Shown here piece by piece: positions 6,043-13,194 of a DNA stretch of 40,028 bases. Below the pieces are notes generated by a model. It saw nothing but the letters and a program-made list of their open reading frames with translations. It did not search any database and was not told the DNA's origin. The position numbers and the translations under genes are program-made. Within the stretch, counting starts at the first letter, position 1. Every line of letters begins with the position of its first letter. The DNA is from a virus: the IMG/VR virus record IMGVR_UViG_3300033141_004322, positions 1-40,028 of that record. One strand, written 5' to 3'.

Positions 6043-6468
6043 ATGCCTAGAGCAAAAGTTGAGATTTTGGAAATTAAAGAGAGATTTCATAAAGCCAAAC
6101 AGAAACCATTCTGGGAATTAAAAACAATATTGGAAGGAAGAGAACAGAAAATGTATTGCTGGGATATTGGAACAATGCAGGGAGAACCTAAACCAACAAC
6201 AGGAATAGCAGAAATAAATTATGAAATAAGAGGGACTTATTACAATATACAACCTGAAAGAGATGGTGCAGGGAATCTAAAAGCGGCAGGAATAAAAATG
6301 ATTGAAAAGAAGGAATATAAAACAAATGGACAAAACAAAAAAACAATTCCAGAAATATTTAAGGAAAACATAATCCTTGTGCTTGAGAATCCGCATTTAA
6401 AAGAATTTTCAGAAGACAACAAGGCAAATATGATTATGAATCTGAATAATAATACAATGAGGAGGTAA
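6043..6468 (+). CDS. Possible OB-fold single-strand DNA-binding protein
   Basis: A strong Shine-Dalgarno (AAGGAGG) precedes ATG 6043. The first ~75 residues alternate short strands with Gly turns (FWELKTILEG, MYCWDIGTM, AEINYEIRGTYYNIQ), consistent with a small OB barrel. The C-terminal half is Lys/Asn-rich and probably flexible. Viruses without a polymerase often still carry such a protein. The assignment is by fold impression only; there is no diagnostic motif. Confidence 0.55.
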   Translation: MPRAKVEILEIKERFHKAKQKPFWELKTILEGREQKMYCWDIGTMQGEPKPTTGIAEINYEIRGTYYNIQPERDGAGNLKAAGIKMIEKKEYKTNGQNKKTIPEIFKENIILVLENPHLKEFSEDNKANMIMNLNNNTMRR

Positions 6469-6474
6469 ATAAGC

Positions 6475-6630
6475 ATGACACATGAAGAGGAATACAAAGG
6501 ACATAAAATTATAGTCCTTGAAGATGATCCAAATATAAAAAAACCTTTTAAATTTGGAATAAGAAAAGCTAAATTAATTGTGGACAATATAAAAGATATA
6601 AAGGCATTTGTAGAAAAGAATACTTATTAA
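6475..6630 (+). CDS. Small hypothetical protein (51 aa)
   Basis: AGGAGGT (6460-6466) gives an excellent ribosome binding site for ATG 6475. The product reads MTHEEEYKGHKIIVLEDDP and ends IKAFVEKNTY. It looks like a tiny alpha/beta protein. It closes the early block and is followed by an intergenic region with possible RNA structure. Confidence 0.6.
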   Translation: MTHEEEYKGHKIIVLEDDPNIKKPFKFGIRKAKLIVDNIKDIKAFVEKNTY

Positions 6631-6741
6631 TCCATGAGCCGCATTTCTTGGAGGCTGACTTGCTTAGTAAGGATAAAAATAATCCACACTATACCGCCTC
6701 ATTTAGTCGAGCCTTCTTGAGTGGAGATTCAGGGATTAAGT
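6631..6741 (+). ncRNA. Intergenic region with potential RNA secondary structure
   Basis: AGGCTGACT (6652-6660) can pair with AGTCGAGCCT (6705-6714) with one bulged base. The enclosed segment has its own hairpin, GGAT (6671-6674) with ATCC (6682-6685) and a 7-base loop. The region is less AT-rich than its surroundings and carries no open frame. It could be the 3' end structure of the early transcript, a transcription stop or a small RNA. Confidence 0.35.
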
Positions 6742-6760
6742 AAAAACTTTTATATTTAAT
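6742..6760 (+). promoter_or_regulatory. Archaeal promoter (BRE plus TATA) for the 6778 gene
   Basis: AAAAACTT followed by TTATATTTAAT lies 36 bases before ATG 6778. This is the spacing expected for transcription starting at or next to the ATG, that is, a leaderless message. There is no Shine-Dalgarno before the ATG, in agreement. Confidence 0.65.
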
Positions 6761-6777
6761 ATACCTTAGAGATAGAT

Positions 6778-6963
6778 ATGACAGAAATATCAGGAAAAAC
6801 AGGAAGAAAAAAAGGGAAAGTGGGGCTTACTGTGACAGTATTCTTGCAGAATAAATATCAGGATCCAAAACATAGAATTAAGTCTGCATCATGCACAATC
6901 CACACAGAAAAAAAGCCCAAGGAAATAATCAAACAAATTAAGGAGATGTTTAAGAATGGCTAA
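6778..6963 (+). CDS. Small basic protein, leaderless (61 aa)
   Basis: The ATG sits at the predicted transcription start of the promoter at 6742. The protein starts MTEISGKTGRKKGKVGLTVT, has two likely strands followed by a Lys-rich helix (PKEIIKQIKEMFK), and is strongly basic. It may bind DNA or be a small regulator. No family is recognised. It overlaps the next gene by eight bases. Confidence 0.6.
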   Translation: MTEISGKTGRKKGKVGLTVTVFLQNKYQDPKHRIKSASCTIHTEKKPKEIIKQIKEMFKNG

Positions 6964-7192
6964 ATCTGTTATTCAGGTTCATCATATTCAATATGAGAAT
7001 AAAGATCATAGACAGCCTGAAATAACAGTTAAAATAACAAAAGGGGAGCATAAGATCTTAACGCTCATGCAGTGGTATCTCAAGAAAAAAGTGTCAAAAG
7101 GGTTTATTAAAGCAATAAAAGTATGGCTTGCTATGAATGAAGATAGGGCGGTTGATTTAAAAAAAAGATTAAAAATGAGTGATGAAGCATGA
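6956..7192 (+). CDS. HNH-like small protein without zinc Cys (78 aa)
   Basis: Residues 8-33 (VHHIQYEN, RQPEITV, GEHKIL) follow the layout of HNH-related phage proteins, with a paired His and a later GEH, but the zinc-binding Cys pairs are missing. The C-terminal half is helical and basic (MQWYLKKKVSKGFIKAIKVW). AAGGAGATG in the preceding gene provides the ribosome binding site. Whether it is a nuclease, a degenerate one or a DNA-binding protein is open. Confidence 0.5.
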   Translation: MAKSVIQVHHIQYENKDHRQPEITVKITKGEHKILTLMQWYLKKKVSKGFIKAIKVWLAMNEDRAVDLKKRLKMSDEA

Positions 7193-7338
7193 AATATTGT
7201 GCCAACCCAAAACATAAAAGAGAATCAGGAATATTGGATGGAATTCTTACAAGAGATGAAGTCCAGCAAGGTTTTACTTATTGCTTAGTATGCAGATGCA
7301 AGGGATTTAAAGATCCAGGAGTTAAAAAGAAAAAATGA
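7189..7338 (+). CDS. Small zinc-finger protein (49 aa)
   Basis: ATG 7189 overlaps the previous stop. It reads MKYCANPKHKRESG, and later CLVCRCKGF, so one Cys/His pair and a C-x2-C-x-C group could bind zinc. The C-terminus is Lys-rich and overlaps the next ATG. No function can be assigned. Confidence 0.55.
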   Translation: MKYCANPKHKRESGILDGILTRDEVQQGFTYCLVCRCKGFKDPGVKKKK

Positions 7339-7553
7339 AAGTATGTGATATGTGCGGGAAAAAAATTGAAGAAAAAAACAAAGAAGATACTATTGAAACT
7401 TTAGCTGCAACACTTGAAGAATATGGAGATTTCTGTAATGAATGTCTTAATTTAATTTTAAATGTTTTTTATGGGAAAAATGTCATAATAAGCAAAAAAT
7501 GGCTAAAAGAACTAAAAGACTTTTATGATAAGAATAAAAAACTAAAGAAATAA
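7335..7553 (+). CDS. Zinc-finger protein (72 aa)
   Basis: ATG 7335 overlaps the preceding stop. The N-terminal CDMCGKK and the later FCNEC pair form a four-Cys zinc site, with an acidic helix between. The C-terminal half is helical and Lys-rich. It ends the small operon from 6778. Confidence 0.6.
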   Translation: MKVCDMCGKKIEEKNKEDTIETLAATLEEYGDFCNECLNLILNVFYGKNVIISKKWLKELKDFYDKNKKLKK

Positions 7554-7558
7554 ATAAG

Positions 7559-7573
7559 AGTATATTAAATATA
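7559..7573 (+). promoter_or_regulatory. TATA-type promoter element with unusual spacing
   Basis: AGTATATTAAATATA plus the next seven bases repeat, base for base, the promoter before the gene at 36974. Here the ATG follows only 18 bases after the TATA start instead of about 30. A start placed at the usual distance would lie inside the ParB-like frame. Confidence 0.45.
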
Positions 7574-7578
7574 AAATT

Positions 7579-7791
7579 ATGGATAAGATAAAAGAACTTG
7601 AATCTGTTGCAATTGATATTAATAAAATAAAACTTGATGAAACTAACCCTAATTTTATGACTGAAAAGGAGTATAATGGATTAAAAAAAAGTATGGAAAA
7701 ATGGGGGTTTCTTGCTCCAATTGTTGTTTCAAAAGATTTAGTAATAGACAGATGGGAGAATTATACAAAACAAAAAGGAGTTAAGATATGA
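7579..7791 (+). CDS. ParB-like N-terminal domain fragment (70 aa)
   Basis: Residues 10-58 (IDINKIKLDETNPN, then GLKKSMEKWGFLAPIVVSKDLVI) match the start of the ParB/Srx nuclease-like domain seen in phage proteins next to or fused with methyltransferases. The next part of the domain, the DGEHR box that binds nucleotide, is absent: VI runs straight into DRWENYTKQKG. The gene is therefore a truncated or internally deleted copy, and catalytic function is unlikely. It overlaps the methyltransferase start by four bases (ATGA). Confidence 0.6.
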   Translation: MDKIKELESVAIDINKIKLDETNPNFMTEKEYNGLKKSMEKWGFLAPIVVSKDLVIDRWENYTKQKGVKI

Positions 7792-8885
7792 ATGAAATCA
7801 GATTCATCGACTTGTTCGGAGGAATCGGAGGCTTCAGGCTCGGACTCGAAAGAGCAAATAATAGATTTAAGACAGTCAGATATGAGAATTTACAAGAAAA
7901 TGTGCCCAACAATAAGAAGCAAAAGACAAGGTTTGTATGTGTCTGGTATTGCGACAACGACAAATATGCAGTCCAAACATACAACAAGAACTTCAATGAA
8001 ACTTACACAGCAACAGACATTAGAACCATTAAAGCAAGTGAAATTCCAGACTTTGATATGCTCTGTGGGGGATTTCCTTGCCAAGCATTCAGTATTGCTG
8101 GAAAAAGGAGAGGTTTCAAGGATACCCGGGGAACTCTTTTTTTTGAGATTGCAAGAATTGTTAAAGCTAAAAAACCTAAGATTGTATTCCTGGAAAATGT
8201 CAAGGGCTTACTCAATCACGAAAAAGGGCAAACTTTCAGTGTCATCATTAAGACGCTTTGGGAACTGGGGTATGATGTTCAATGGATGGTTCTTAACAGC
8301 AAGTTTTTCGGAGTTCCCCAGAATAGGGAAAGGGTGTTTATTATCGCAAATATTAGAGGCACAAGTAAACCCGAAATATTACCTATCAGAAAAAGCAATA
8401 AAAAATCTAATAGAACATCAAAAGAGGCACGAATCAAAAGGACACGGTTTTGGAACTACGCTACTAACGCCCTCGCACAAAGGGACTATAAAGGAGGCAA
8501 TCAAGTGATTAGAGATAAAGAGATATATAGAGTTTATGAACCAGATGGATTATCTCCTTGTTTGCATAATAAAACTGTAGGATGGCAAGAACCTAAAATA
8601 ATAGCATTAAGAAGCTATCCACGAAAAGGAACTAAAGAAATAGATGGAGAAAGATTCCAAAATATAGAACCAAGGAACGATAAAGTTACAAATACTCTGT
8701 CAAGTGTAAATAAGGATAATTTATTGATTAATGAAGGAATAAGAAGATTAACTCCTATTGAATGTGAAAGATTACAAGGATTTCCTGATAATTGGACTGC
8801 TGGAGTTTCTGATACGCAGAGATACAAGCAACTTGGAAATGCTGTAACAGTTAATGTTATTGAAGCAATAGGTGAGAAATTATGA
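7788..8885 (+). CDS. DNA (cytosine-5) methyltransferase
   Basis: 365 residues with all main motifs of the C5 family: motif I FIDLFGGIGG (6-15), motif IV GGFPCQ with catalytic Cys98, motif VI ENV (136-138), motif VIII QNRERVF (178-184), motif IX LTPIECERLQGFP, and motif X QLGNAV near the end. It transfers a methyl group from S-adenosylmethionine to C5 of cytosine in a specific DNA sequence, probably to protect viral DNA from host restriction. The target recognition region (about 195-330) gives no known specificity. The first ~700 bases are visibly richer in G and C than the flanking genes, suggesting recent acquisition. No partner endonuclease is adjacent. Confidence 0.95.
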   Translation: MNEIRFIDLFGGIGGFRLGLERANNRFKTVRYENLQENVPNNKKQKTRFVCVWYCDNDKYAVQTYNKNFNETYTATDIRTIKASEIPDFDMLCGGFPCQAFSIAGKRRGFKDTRGTLFFEIARIVKAKKPKIVFLENVKGLLNHEKGQTFSVIIKTLWELGYDVQWMVLNSKFFGVPQNRERVFIIANIRGTSKPEILPIRKSNKKSNRTSKEARIKRTRFWNYATNALAQRDYKGGNQVIRDKEIYRVYEPDGLSPCLHNKTVGWQEPKIIALRSYPRKGTKEIDGERFQNIEPRNDKVTNTLSSVNKDNLLINEGIRRLTPIECERLQGFPDNWTAGVSDTQRYKQLGNAVTVNVIEAIGEKL

Positions 8886-9385
8886 GTGAACTGACAACTA
8901 AACCGTCTAAATTAGATAATTTTAAAGGAAAAAGACATATTCTTACTAAAGAAGATTCAAGAAAAGGAGGCAAAACTCTTACACCTTACAGAAAATTCAT
9001 GCTAACAATTAAAAGAAAAATAAAATGCAGGGCAAAATGCCCTTATTTTCCTTGCTTGTTCCAACCATTATCAAAGGAAAGATATGATGGAAAATGTGCT
9101 GCTAGGCATCAAACTCCACAGATGCTCAAGAAATTCTTTAAGCTTATTTCTGGGGAAGAGTCTGAATTTTTAAAGATAATGAGTGAATCTCTTTGTAAAA
9201 TCTCGGATAACAAAGACCTGATCAAATATGGAGAGAAGGTCTTCAACATGAAGTTTGGAAAAAAACAGAGAACACAATTATCTGGAGAAGTAGGGCTTAC
9301 AAAAGACAAATTTATGGAAGTAGTTGAAAGAATAGATAAAGCTGAAAAATTAAAAGAGAAAGAAAATGACAAACAGGAAATTTGA
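8882..9385 (+). CDS. Putative terminase small subunit (167 aa)
   Basis: The gene overlaps the large terminase gene by 20 bases and has the right position and size for the DNA-recognition subunit. It has a basic N-terminus, a Cys cluster (CRAKCPYFPC, then CAARH) that could bind zinc, and a helical C-terminus ending in a Lys/Glu coil suited to oligomerisation. There is no sequence motif that proves TerS, and the assignment is mainly from position. The Cys cluster is unusual for TerS. Confidence 0.55.
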   Translation: MSELTTKPSKLDNFKGKRHILTKEDSRKGGKTLTPYRKFMLTIKRKIKCRAKCPYFPCLFQPLSKERYDGKCAARHQTPQMLKKFFKLISGEESEFLKIMSESLCKISDNKDLIKYGEKVFNMKFGKKQRTQLSGEVGLTKDKFMEVVERIDKAEKLKEKENDKQEI

Positions 9386-10781
9386 CAGATTATGGGAAAG
9401 AAGATTGCCTGTTTACAGAAAAGACCCTGTAAAATTTGCTGTTGAAATATTAGGAGTAAATCCCGATAGGATTCAAAGGAAAATACTTTGGGATGTTTAT
9501 AGATATGACTTGACTGCTGTTAAATCAGGCCATGGTATAGGCAAGACTTTTTGTGCATCAATAACAACTTTATGGTGGATTAGCTGTTATCCAAACAGCA
9601 GGGCAGTGACAACAGCACCAACTGGAAGACAAGTAAGAGAAGTTTTATGGGCGGAAATACATAAGCTTTCAAGGAGAACCATATTAACAAGTTTTATGAG
9701 ATTTTTAACGACAAAAATAGAAATAACAAAACATTGGGGGGCTATTGGAATATCATCAGACAGGCCTGAAAATATAGAAGGTTTTCATGCTGATTATTTA
9801 TTATTTATTATTGATGAGGCAAAAGGGGTAATCCAGGATATTTTTAACGCAGTAATGGGGACACAGACAACAAAAACAAAAGTATTGATTATTTCAACAC
9901 CATCACCCAATCCATTAGGAGAATTTTTTAATGCTTTTAAGAAAGGCAGTGTATATCATACAATAGAAGTCAGCTGTTTTGATTCTCCAAGACCAGGAAT
10001 GAAAAAATACATTAAGATGATGAAGAAAAAATATGGAGAAAATAGCCCAATTTACCAAATGAAGGTTCTTGGAAAGTTTCCTGATATTAGCGAAGATACA
10101 TTAATACCATGGAAACATGTCAATGCAGCAGTAAAGAGAAAAATAACTTTAGACCCTGAAATTAAATTTATCAGGATATTGGCCTGTGATCCTGCAAGAT
10201 TTGGTATGGATAAGACAGTTATTGTAATTTTTGACTGGCAGAAAGAAAAGGACAGATGGCTTAAGAAAATGGTGCATGGCGAATCGCATATTAAGAAATC
10301 AACAACATGGACAGCAGGAAGAATAAAAGAATTAGATGATAAGTGGCATTGCGACCAATTAAGGGTAGACTGCGGGGGTGGAGACATTGGAGCAGGAGTT
10401 GTGGATCAATTAAACAATAATGATTTGATTTCACATAAAGTTGTTCCTTTTGTTGCTGGTGGAAAAGAAGGCATGTCTGAAACAGATAAAAATGATTATT
10501 CAAACTGGAAAGCAAAAGCATATGACAGTTTAAGGATGGACTTTGAATATGGGACAATAGATATATGGGATTTTGAAGATCTTTGTGAACAGTTAATTCT
10601 TTTGAGAAAAGATTATACTACAACACAAAGATTAAAAATACTTGATTATGATGAAGAAATAAAGGGAACAGATATTAAACATAAAAGTCCTGATTATGCT
10701 GATGCTGTAAATATTGCATGTGCGCCTTTAATGATGGAAGAAGTTCATGTTATTGATGATCCTGAAGGATTAATTTTATAA
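9366..10781 (+). CDS. terL: Terminase large subunit (DNA-packaging ATPase/nuclease)
   Basis: 471 residues. The ATPase part has Walker A SGHGIGKT (54-61), Walker B LLFIIDE (D150, E151) and the coupling motif STP (177-179). The nuclease part has an RNase H-like layout with acidic residues D275 (ACDPARFG), D335 and D340 (VDCGGGDIGAG) and a C-terminal SPDYADA. It pumps DNA into the procapsid through the portal and cuts the concatemer. The Walker A Ile is encoded by ATA, showing that ATA reads as Ile internally. The gene is complete and ends before a clear terminator. Confidence 0.96.
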   Translation: MTNRKFDRLWERRLPVYRKDPVKFAVEILGVNPDRIQRKILWDVYRYDLTAVKSGHGIGKTFCASITTLWWISCYPNSRAVTTAPTGRQVREVLWAEIHKLSRRTILTSFMRFLTTKIEITKHWGAIGISSDRPENIEGFHADYLLFIIDEAKGVIQDIFNAVMGTQTTKTKVLIISTPSPNPLGEFFNAFKKGSVYHTIEVSCFDSPRPGMKKYIKMMKKKYGENSPIYQMKVLGKFPDISEDTLIPWKHVNAAVKRKITLDPEIKFIRILACDPARFGMDKTVIVIFDWQKEKDRWLKKMVHGESHIKKSTTWTAGRIKELDDKWHCDQLRVDCGGGDIGAGVVDQLNNNDLISHKVVPFVAGGKEGMSETDKNDYSNWKAKAYDSLRMDFEYGTIDIWDFEDLCEQLILLRKDYTTTQRLKILDYDEEIKGTDIKHKSPDYADAVNIACAPLMMEEVHVIDDPEGLIL

Positions 10782-10871
10782 GTTTTAATTTCCTTTATTT
10801 TTTGAGGCTAAAAATAAGGCAGAAACCCTTTGTAGTTCATGAACAAACCTAGATTAACACAAGCAGAGCAG

Positions 10872-10918
10872 CCTGGGAGGTCTATGATTTCTCCCTCCCA
10901 GGAACCTCACCTTTTTTT
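10872..10918 (+). terminator. Hairpin plus T-run terminator after terL
   Basis: CCTGGGAGG (10872-10880) pairs perfectly with CCTCCCAGG (10894-10902) around a 13-base loop. Seven T follow at 10912-10918. It is the most stable hairpin I see in an intergenic region and separates the packaging genes from the sulfosugar module. T-runs alone terminate archaeal transcription, so the hairpin may add processing or stability. Confidence 0.7.
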
Positions 10919-10934
10919 AATAGAAAAACAATAG

Positions 10935-10951
10935 AAAAATATATTAAATAC
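10935..10951 (+). promoter_or_regulatory. Archaeal promoter for the sulfosugar module
   Basis: AAAAATATATTAAATAC begins 35 bases before ATG 10970, with no Shine-Dalgarno in between, so a leaderless transcript is expected. The TATA core matches those at 20601 and 36944, which lie before the glycosyltransferase and the 36974 gene. Confidence 0.65.
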
Positions 10952-10969
10952 AAATTTCTTTTAAAAAGT

Positions 10970-11965
10970 ATGAGATATATGGTGACAGGTGGTTTGGGTT
11001 ATATTGGTTCCTGGCTTTCTAAAAAACTTCTTGAAGATGGGCACCATGTGGTTATAGTGGATAATGCAACTACTCATGACTTGGCAATTTATGATAAGGC
11101 CAGGACACAGTTGGACAAATATAAAAGATTTTCTACGATTTTAATAGAAGATTTTGGAACATTAAGGCCTGAAGATTTAAAATGTATTGATTGCATATTT
11201 CATCTTGCTGCAGTTAGCGGGGTAAAAAAATGTGAAGAAGATAATCACACCGCATATGAGAACAATGTTGAGAAGACTAAAAAACTTGTTGATCTTGCTG
11301 TTGAATGCGGGGTTAAGAAGATAATTTTTACTTCATCAGCAGCAGTATATGGAAGATTTCAAGAATGCAAAGAAGAAATGACACATCTTGAGCCAATGAA
11401 CTTTTATGCAAGCACTAAATTAAAAGGGGAAAAAATAATCCTTGAAAAAGAAGGAATACAGGGAATAGTTGTAAGATTAAGCAATGTTTACGGATATGGA
11501 TTTTATGATAAGAATACTGTAGTTAGTAAATTTATTAATGACGGGATGCATAAAAGCCATCTTACATTGTATGGATCAGGAAGGCAGGCAAGGGATTTTA
11601 TTCATATAGATGATGTCTGCGGGGCACTCATGTATTTGGCAAACAATCATGAAGAAAATAAAGGATTATACAATATAGGAAAAGGAACATCAATTTCAAT
11701 TAAGAAAGCAGGTAAAATGACAATTAAAGAGCTTGCAAAAATAAACATTAGTTACAAGAATTTAATAATAAAGCATGAAAAGACTGAAAGAATAGAACCT
11801 CAAATGGGATATAAATTTAGTATAAAAAAAATAAAGAAAATTGGATGGAAGCCAAAAATATCATTTAAAATGGGTTTAAAAAAGTTAGTTAAAAGAAAAT
11901 ATCTACTGGAGGATCACAATAATGGTGCATCTGAATCAAAAACAATTAATGATACAGAGAAATAA
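10970..11965 (+). CDS. NAD-dependent sugar-nucleotide epimerase/dehydratase
   Basis: 331 residues, extended short-chain dehydrogenase fold. The NAD-binding glycine motif is GGLGYIG (7-13). The catalytic triad is visible as S122/S123 in TSSAAVYG with Y146 and K150 in YASTK. Later, RDFIHIDDV is the usual substrate-side motif. The closest functional type is UDP-glucose/UDP-galactose 4-epimerase or a dTDP/GDP-sugar dehydratase; the sequence does not settle which. It probably prepares a nucleotide sugar for the glycan built by the downstream glycosyltransferase. It is first in a five-gene module with sulfite and sulfosugar genes. Confidence 0.88.
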   Translation: MRYMVTGGLGYIGSWLSKKLLEDGHHVVIVDNATTHDLAIYDKARTQLDKYKRFSTILIEDFGTLRPEDLKCIDCIFHLAAVSGVKKCEEDNHTAYENNVEKTKKLVDLAVECGVKKIIFTSSAAVYGRFQECKEEMTHLEPMNFYASTKLKGEKIILEKEGIQGIVVRLSNVYGYGFYDKNTVVSKFINDGMHKSHLTLYGSGRQARDFIHIDDVCGALMYLANNHEENKGLYNIGKGTSISIKKAGKMTIKELAKINISYKNLIIKHEKTERIEPQMGYKFSIKKIKKIGWKPKISFKMGLKKLVKRKYLLEDHNNGASESKTINDTEK

Positions 11966-12260
11966 AATAGCACACCTGTGTGTGTTCGAGAGCAGCAGAC
12001 ACAGGAACTGTATTCGCTTTGGGTTAAATGAGGGAGATGCCCATATAGATGAAAAAGTTAAGATAGCAAAGAAACTCAGAAGAGAAGGGAAAAAATACAT
12101 AACTGAGGCAGTATTCAAAACCGGAGGACGGGCAGATATCCTTTGCCTTGATGATGGAATTGCCTATGAGATAGTTGATTCAGAAAAAGAGGAAAGTATT
12201 GAAATAAAGAAAGAAAAATATCCAAAGGAATTGGAGATTGTTGCGATTGTGGTAAAATGA
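11922..12260 (+). CDS. Small PD-(D/E)XK-like (CoiA/VRR-type) protein
   Basis: 112 residues, starting after GGAGG and overlapping the epimerase gene by 44 bases. The core reads E62 (YITEAVF), then GGRADIL with D72, then AYEIVDS with E83. This spacing (E, G-RAD, E-x-x-S) is that of small PD-(D/E)XK nuclease domains like the one in competence protein CoiA. The usual final Lys or Gln is not clear. It could act on nucleic acid or be a degenerate domain. Its presence inside a sugar module is unexplained. It overlaps the reductase start as ATGA. Confidence 0.5.
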   Translation: MVHLNQKQLMIQRNKIAHLCVFESSRHRNCIRFGLNEGDAHIDEKVKIAKKLRREGKKYITEAVFKTGGRADILCLDDGIAYEIVDSEKEESIEIKKEKYPKELEIVAIVVK

Positions 12261-12964
12261 TAACATTCAAGGAAAAGGTTAAAAAAGCCAGGGAAGTAAT
12301 TTTAGAAGCTATAAATAAATATGGGGGCAAACTTGCTGTTGCCTGCAGTTTTGGAAAGGATAGTGCAGTGCTTACACATTTGGCAATACAAATTAAGCCA
12401 AATATACAGATTTTTTCAATAATGACACCATTTAAGCCAATAGACACATTTATGTATAAGGATTGGTTTGAAAGGGAATACAATCTTAATATCAAAACAT
12501 TCAAAAGCAAAGAAGATCCTGAAAAGAAAATAAAATTAACATGCGGCAAAATTGTTAAATTAAAAGACCTTTACAAGTATGATCCTGATGGCTGCTGCAT
12601 GATATTCAAGGTTGAGCCGACAAAAGAAGCAATTAAAAAATTAAAATTAAGGGCATGGATAAGCGGGTTGAGAAAGGATGAAGGAAGAACAAGAATTGAT
12701 TATAAGCATGTGGAAGAGAAGGATGGACTGGTTAAGGTTAATCCAATTTTGAACTTTACAGAAACAGATATATGGAAGTATCTGGCATGTTATGGAGTCA
12801 GGCCTCATCCTTGGTATAAAAGAGGATATAGGAGTCTTGGATGCGAACCATGCACTAAACTCGTTGATGATAGTGCTGAAGAACGTGCAGGAAGATGGAG
12901 TGGAACCAGGAAAGCAGGAGGAGAATGCGGGATACATACTAAGTCTCTCGTTTATGAAAAATGA
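12257..12964 (+). CDS. cysH: Phosphoadenylyl/adenylyl-sulfate reductase (CysH-type)
   Basis: 235 residues. The PP-loop is SFGKDSAVL (31-39). Cys pairs CC (113-114) and C196-x2-C199 match the 4Fe-4S ligands of the APS-reductase branch, and ECGIH with C224 near the C-terminus is the catalytic motif. The enzyme reduces PAPS or APS to sulfite plus PAP or AMP, using thioredoxin-like reductant. In this setting the sulfite would feed the UDP-sulfoquinovose synthase two genes downstream. CysH-like genes are known as auxiliary genes in viruses. A DndC-like or other PP-loop role is possible but less likely with ECGIH intact. Confidence 0.85.
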   Translation: MITFKEKVKKAREVILEAINKYGGKLAVACSFGKDSAVLTHLAIQIKPNIQIFSIMTPFKPIDTFMYKDWFEREYNLNIKTFKSKEDPEKKIKLTCGKIVKLKDLYKYDPDGCCMIFKVEPTKEAIKKLKLRAWISGLRKDEGRTRIDYKHVEEKDGLVKVNPILNFTETDIWKYLACYGVRPHPWYKRGYRSLGCEPCTKLVDDSAEERAGRWSGTRKAGGECGIHTKSLVYEK

Positions 12965-13191
12965 AAATAAGCAATGCATTAAAAAAATCACTTACATATA
13001 GATTATTGAATTCTTTATTAATAACGCCTTTTATTGTTTTTACTTTAAGCGGCCAGTTTAATTTAAGTTTAAATGTTGGAATTATTGAACTTATTGTTAA
13101 AATTTTAGGTTATTATGCTCATGAAAAAATATGGAATTTGAAAGACAAGGAAACTTTTGTGAAAAAAATTAAAAGGAGGTTTGGGTGGTAA
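12961..13191 (+). CDS. DUF2061-like small membrane protein (76 aa)
   Basis: ATG 12961 overlaps the reductase stop. Two hydrophobic segments (about residues 15-32 and 37-53) are followed by YYAHEKIWN. The SLTYRLLNS start and the YY-HE-W end are the signature of DUF2061 membrane proteins. I recall this family occurring beside sulfate-activation genes, which fits the neighbours, but its function is not known. It may help sulfate or sulfite handling at the membrane. Confidence 0.7.
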   Translation: MKISNALKKSLTYRLLNSLLITPFIVFTLSGQFNLSLNVGIIELIVKILGYYAHEKIWNLKDKETFVKKIKRRFGW

Positions 13192-13194
13192 AAA

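Noticed and set aside
6956-7192. Active HNH endonuclease
   Set aside because: The paired His and GEH fit, but no zinc-binding Cys pairs or clear catalytic Asn are visible, so only HNH-like is claimed.
7792-8508. A 238-codon open frame overlapping the methyltransferase in another frame
   Set aside because: It lies wholly within the methyltransferase, whose motifs are complete. The frame is open because this part is less AT-rich. The product is Ser/Arg-rich without any domain.
10970-11965. Epimerase gene as a second UDP-sulfoquinovose synthase
   Set aside because: It lacks the HFGE, TMGEYG and QTRGYL motifs of that family that the 13195 gene has, and it has the TSSAAVYG form of general epimerases.
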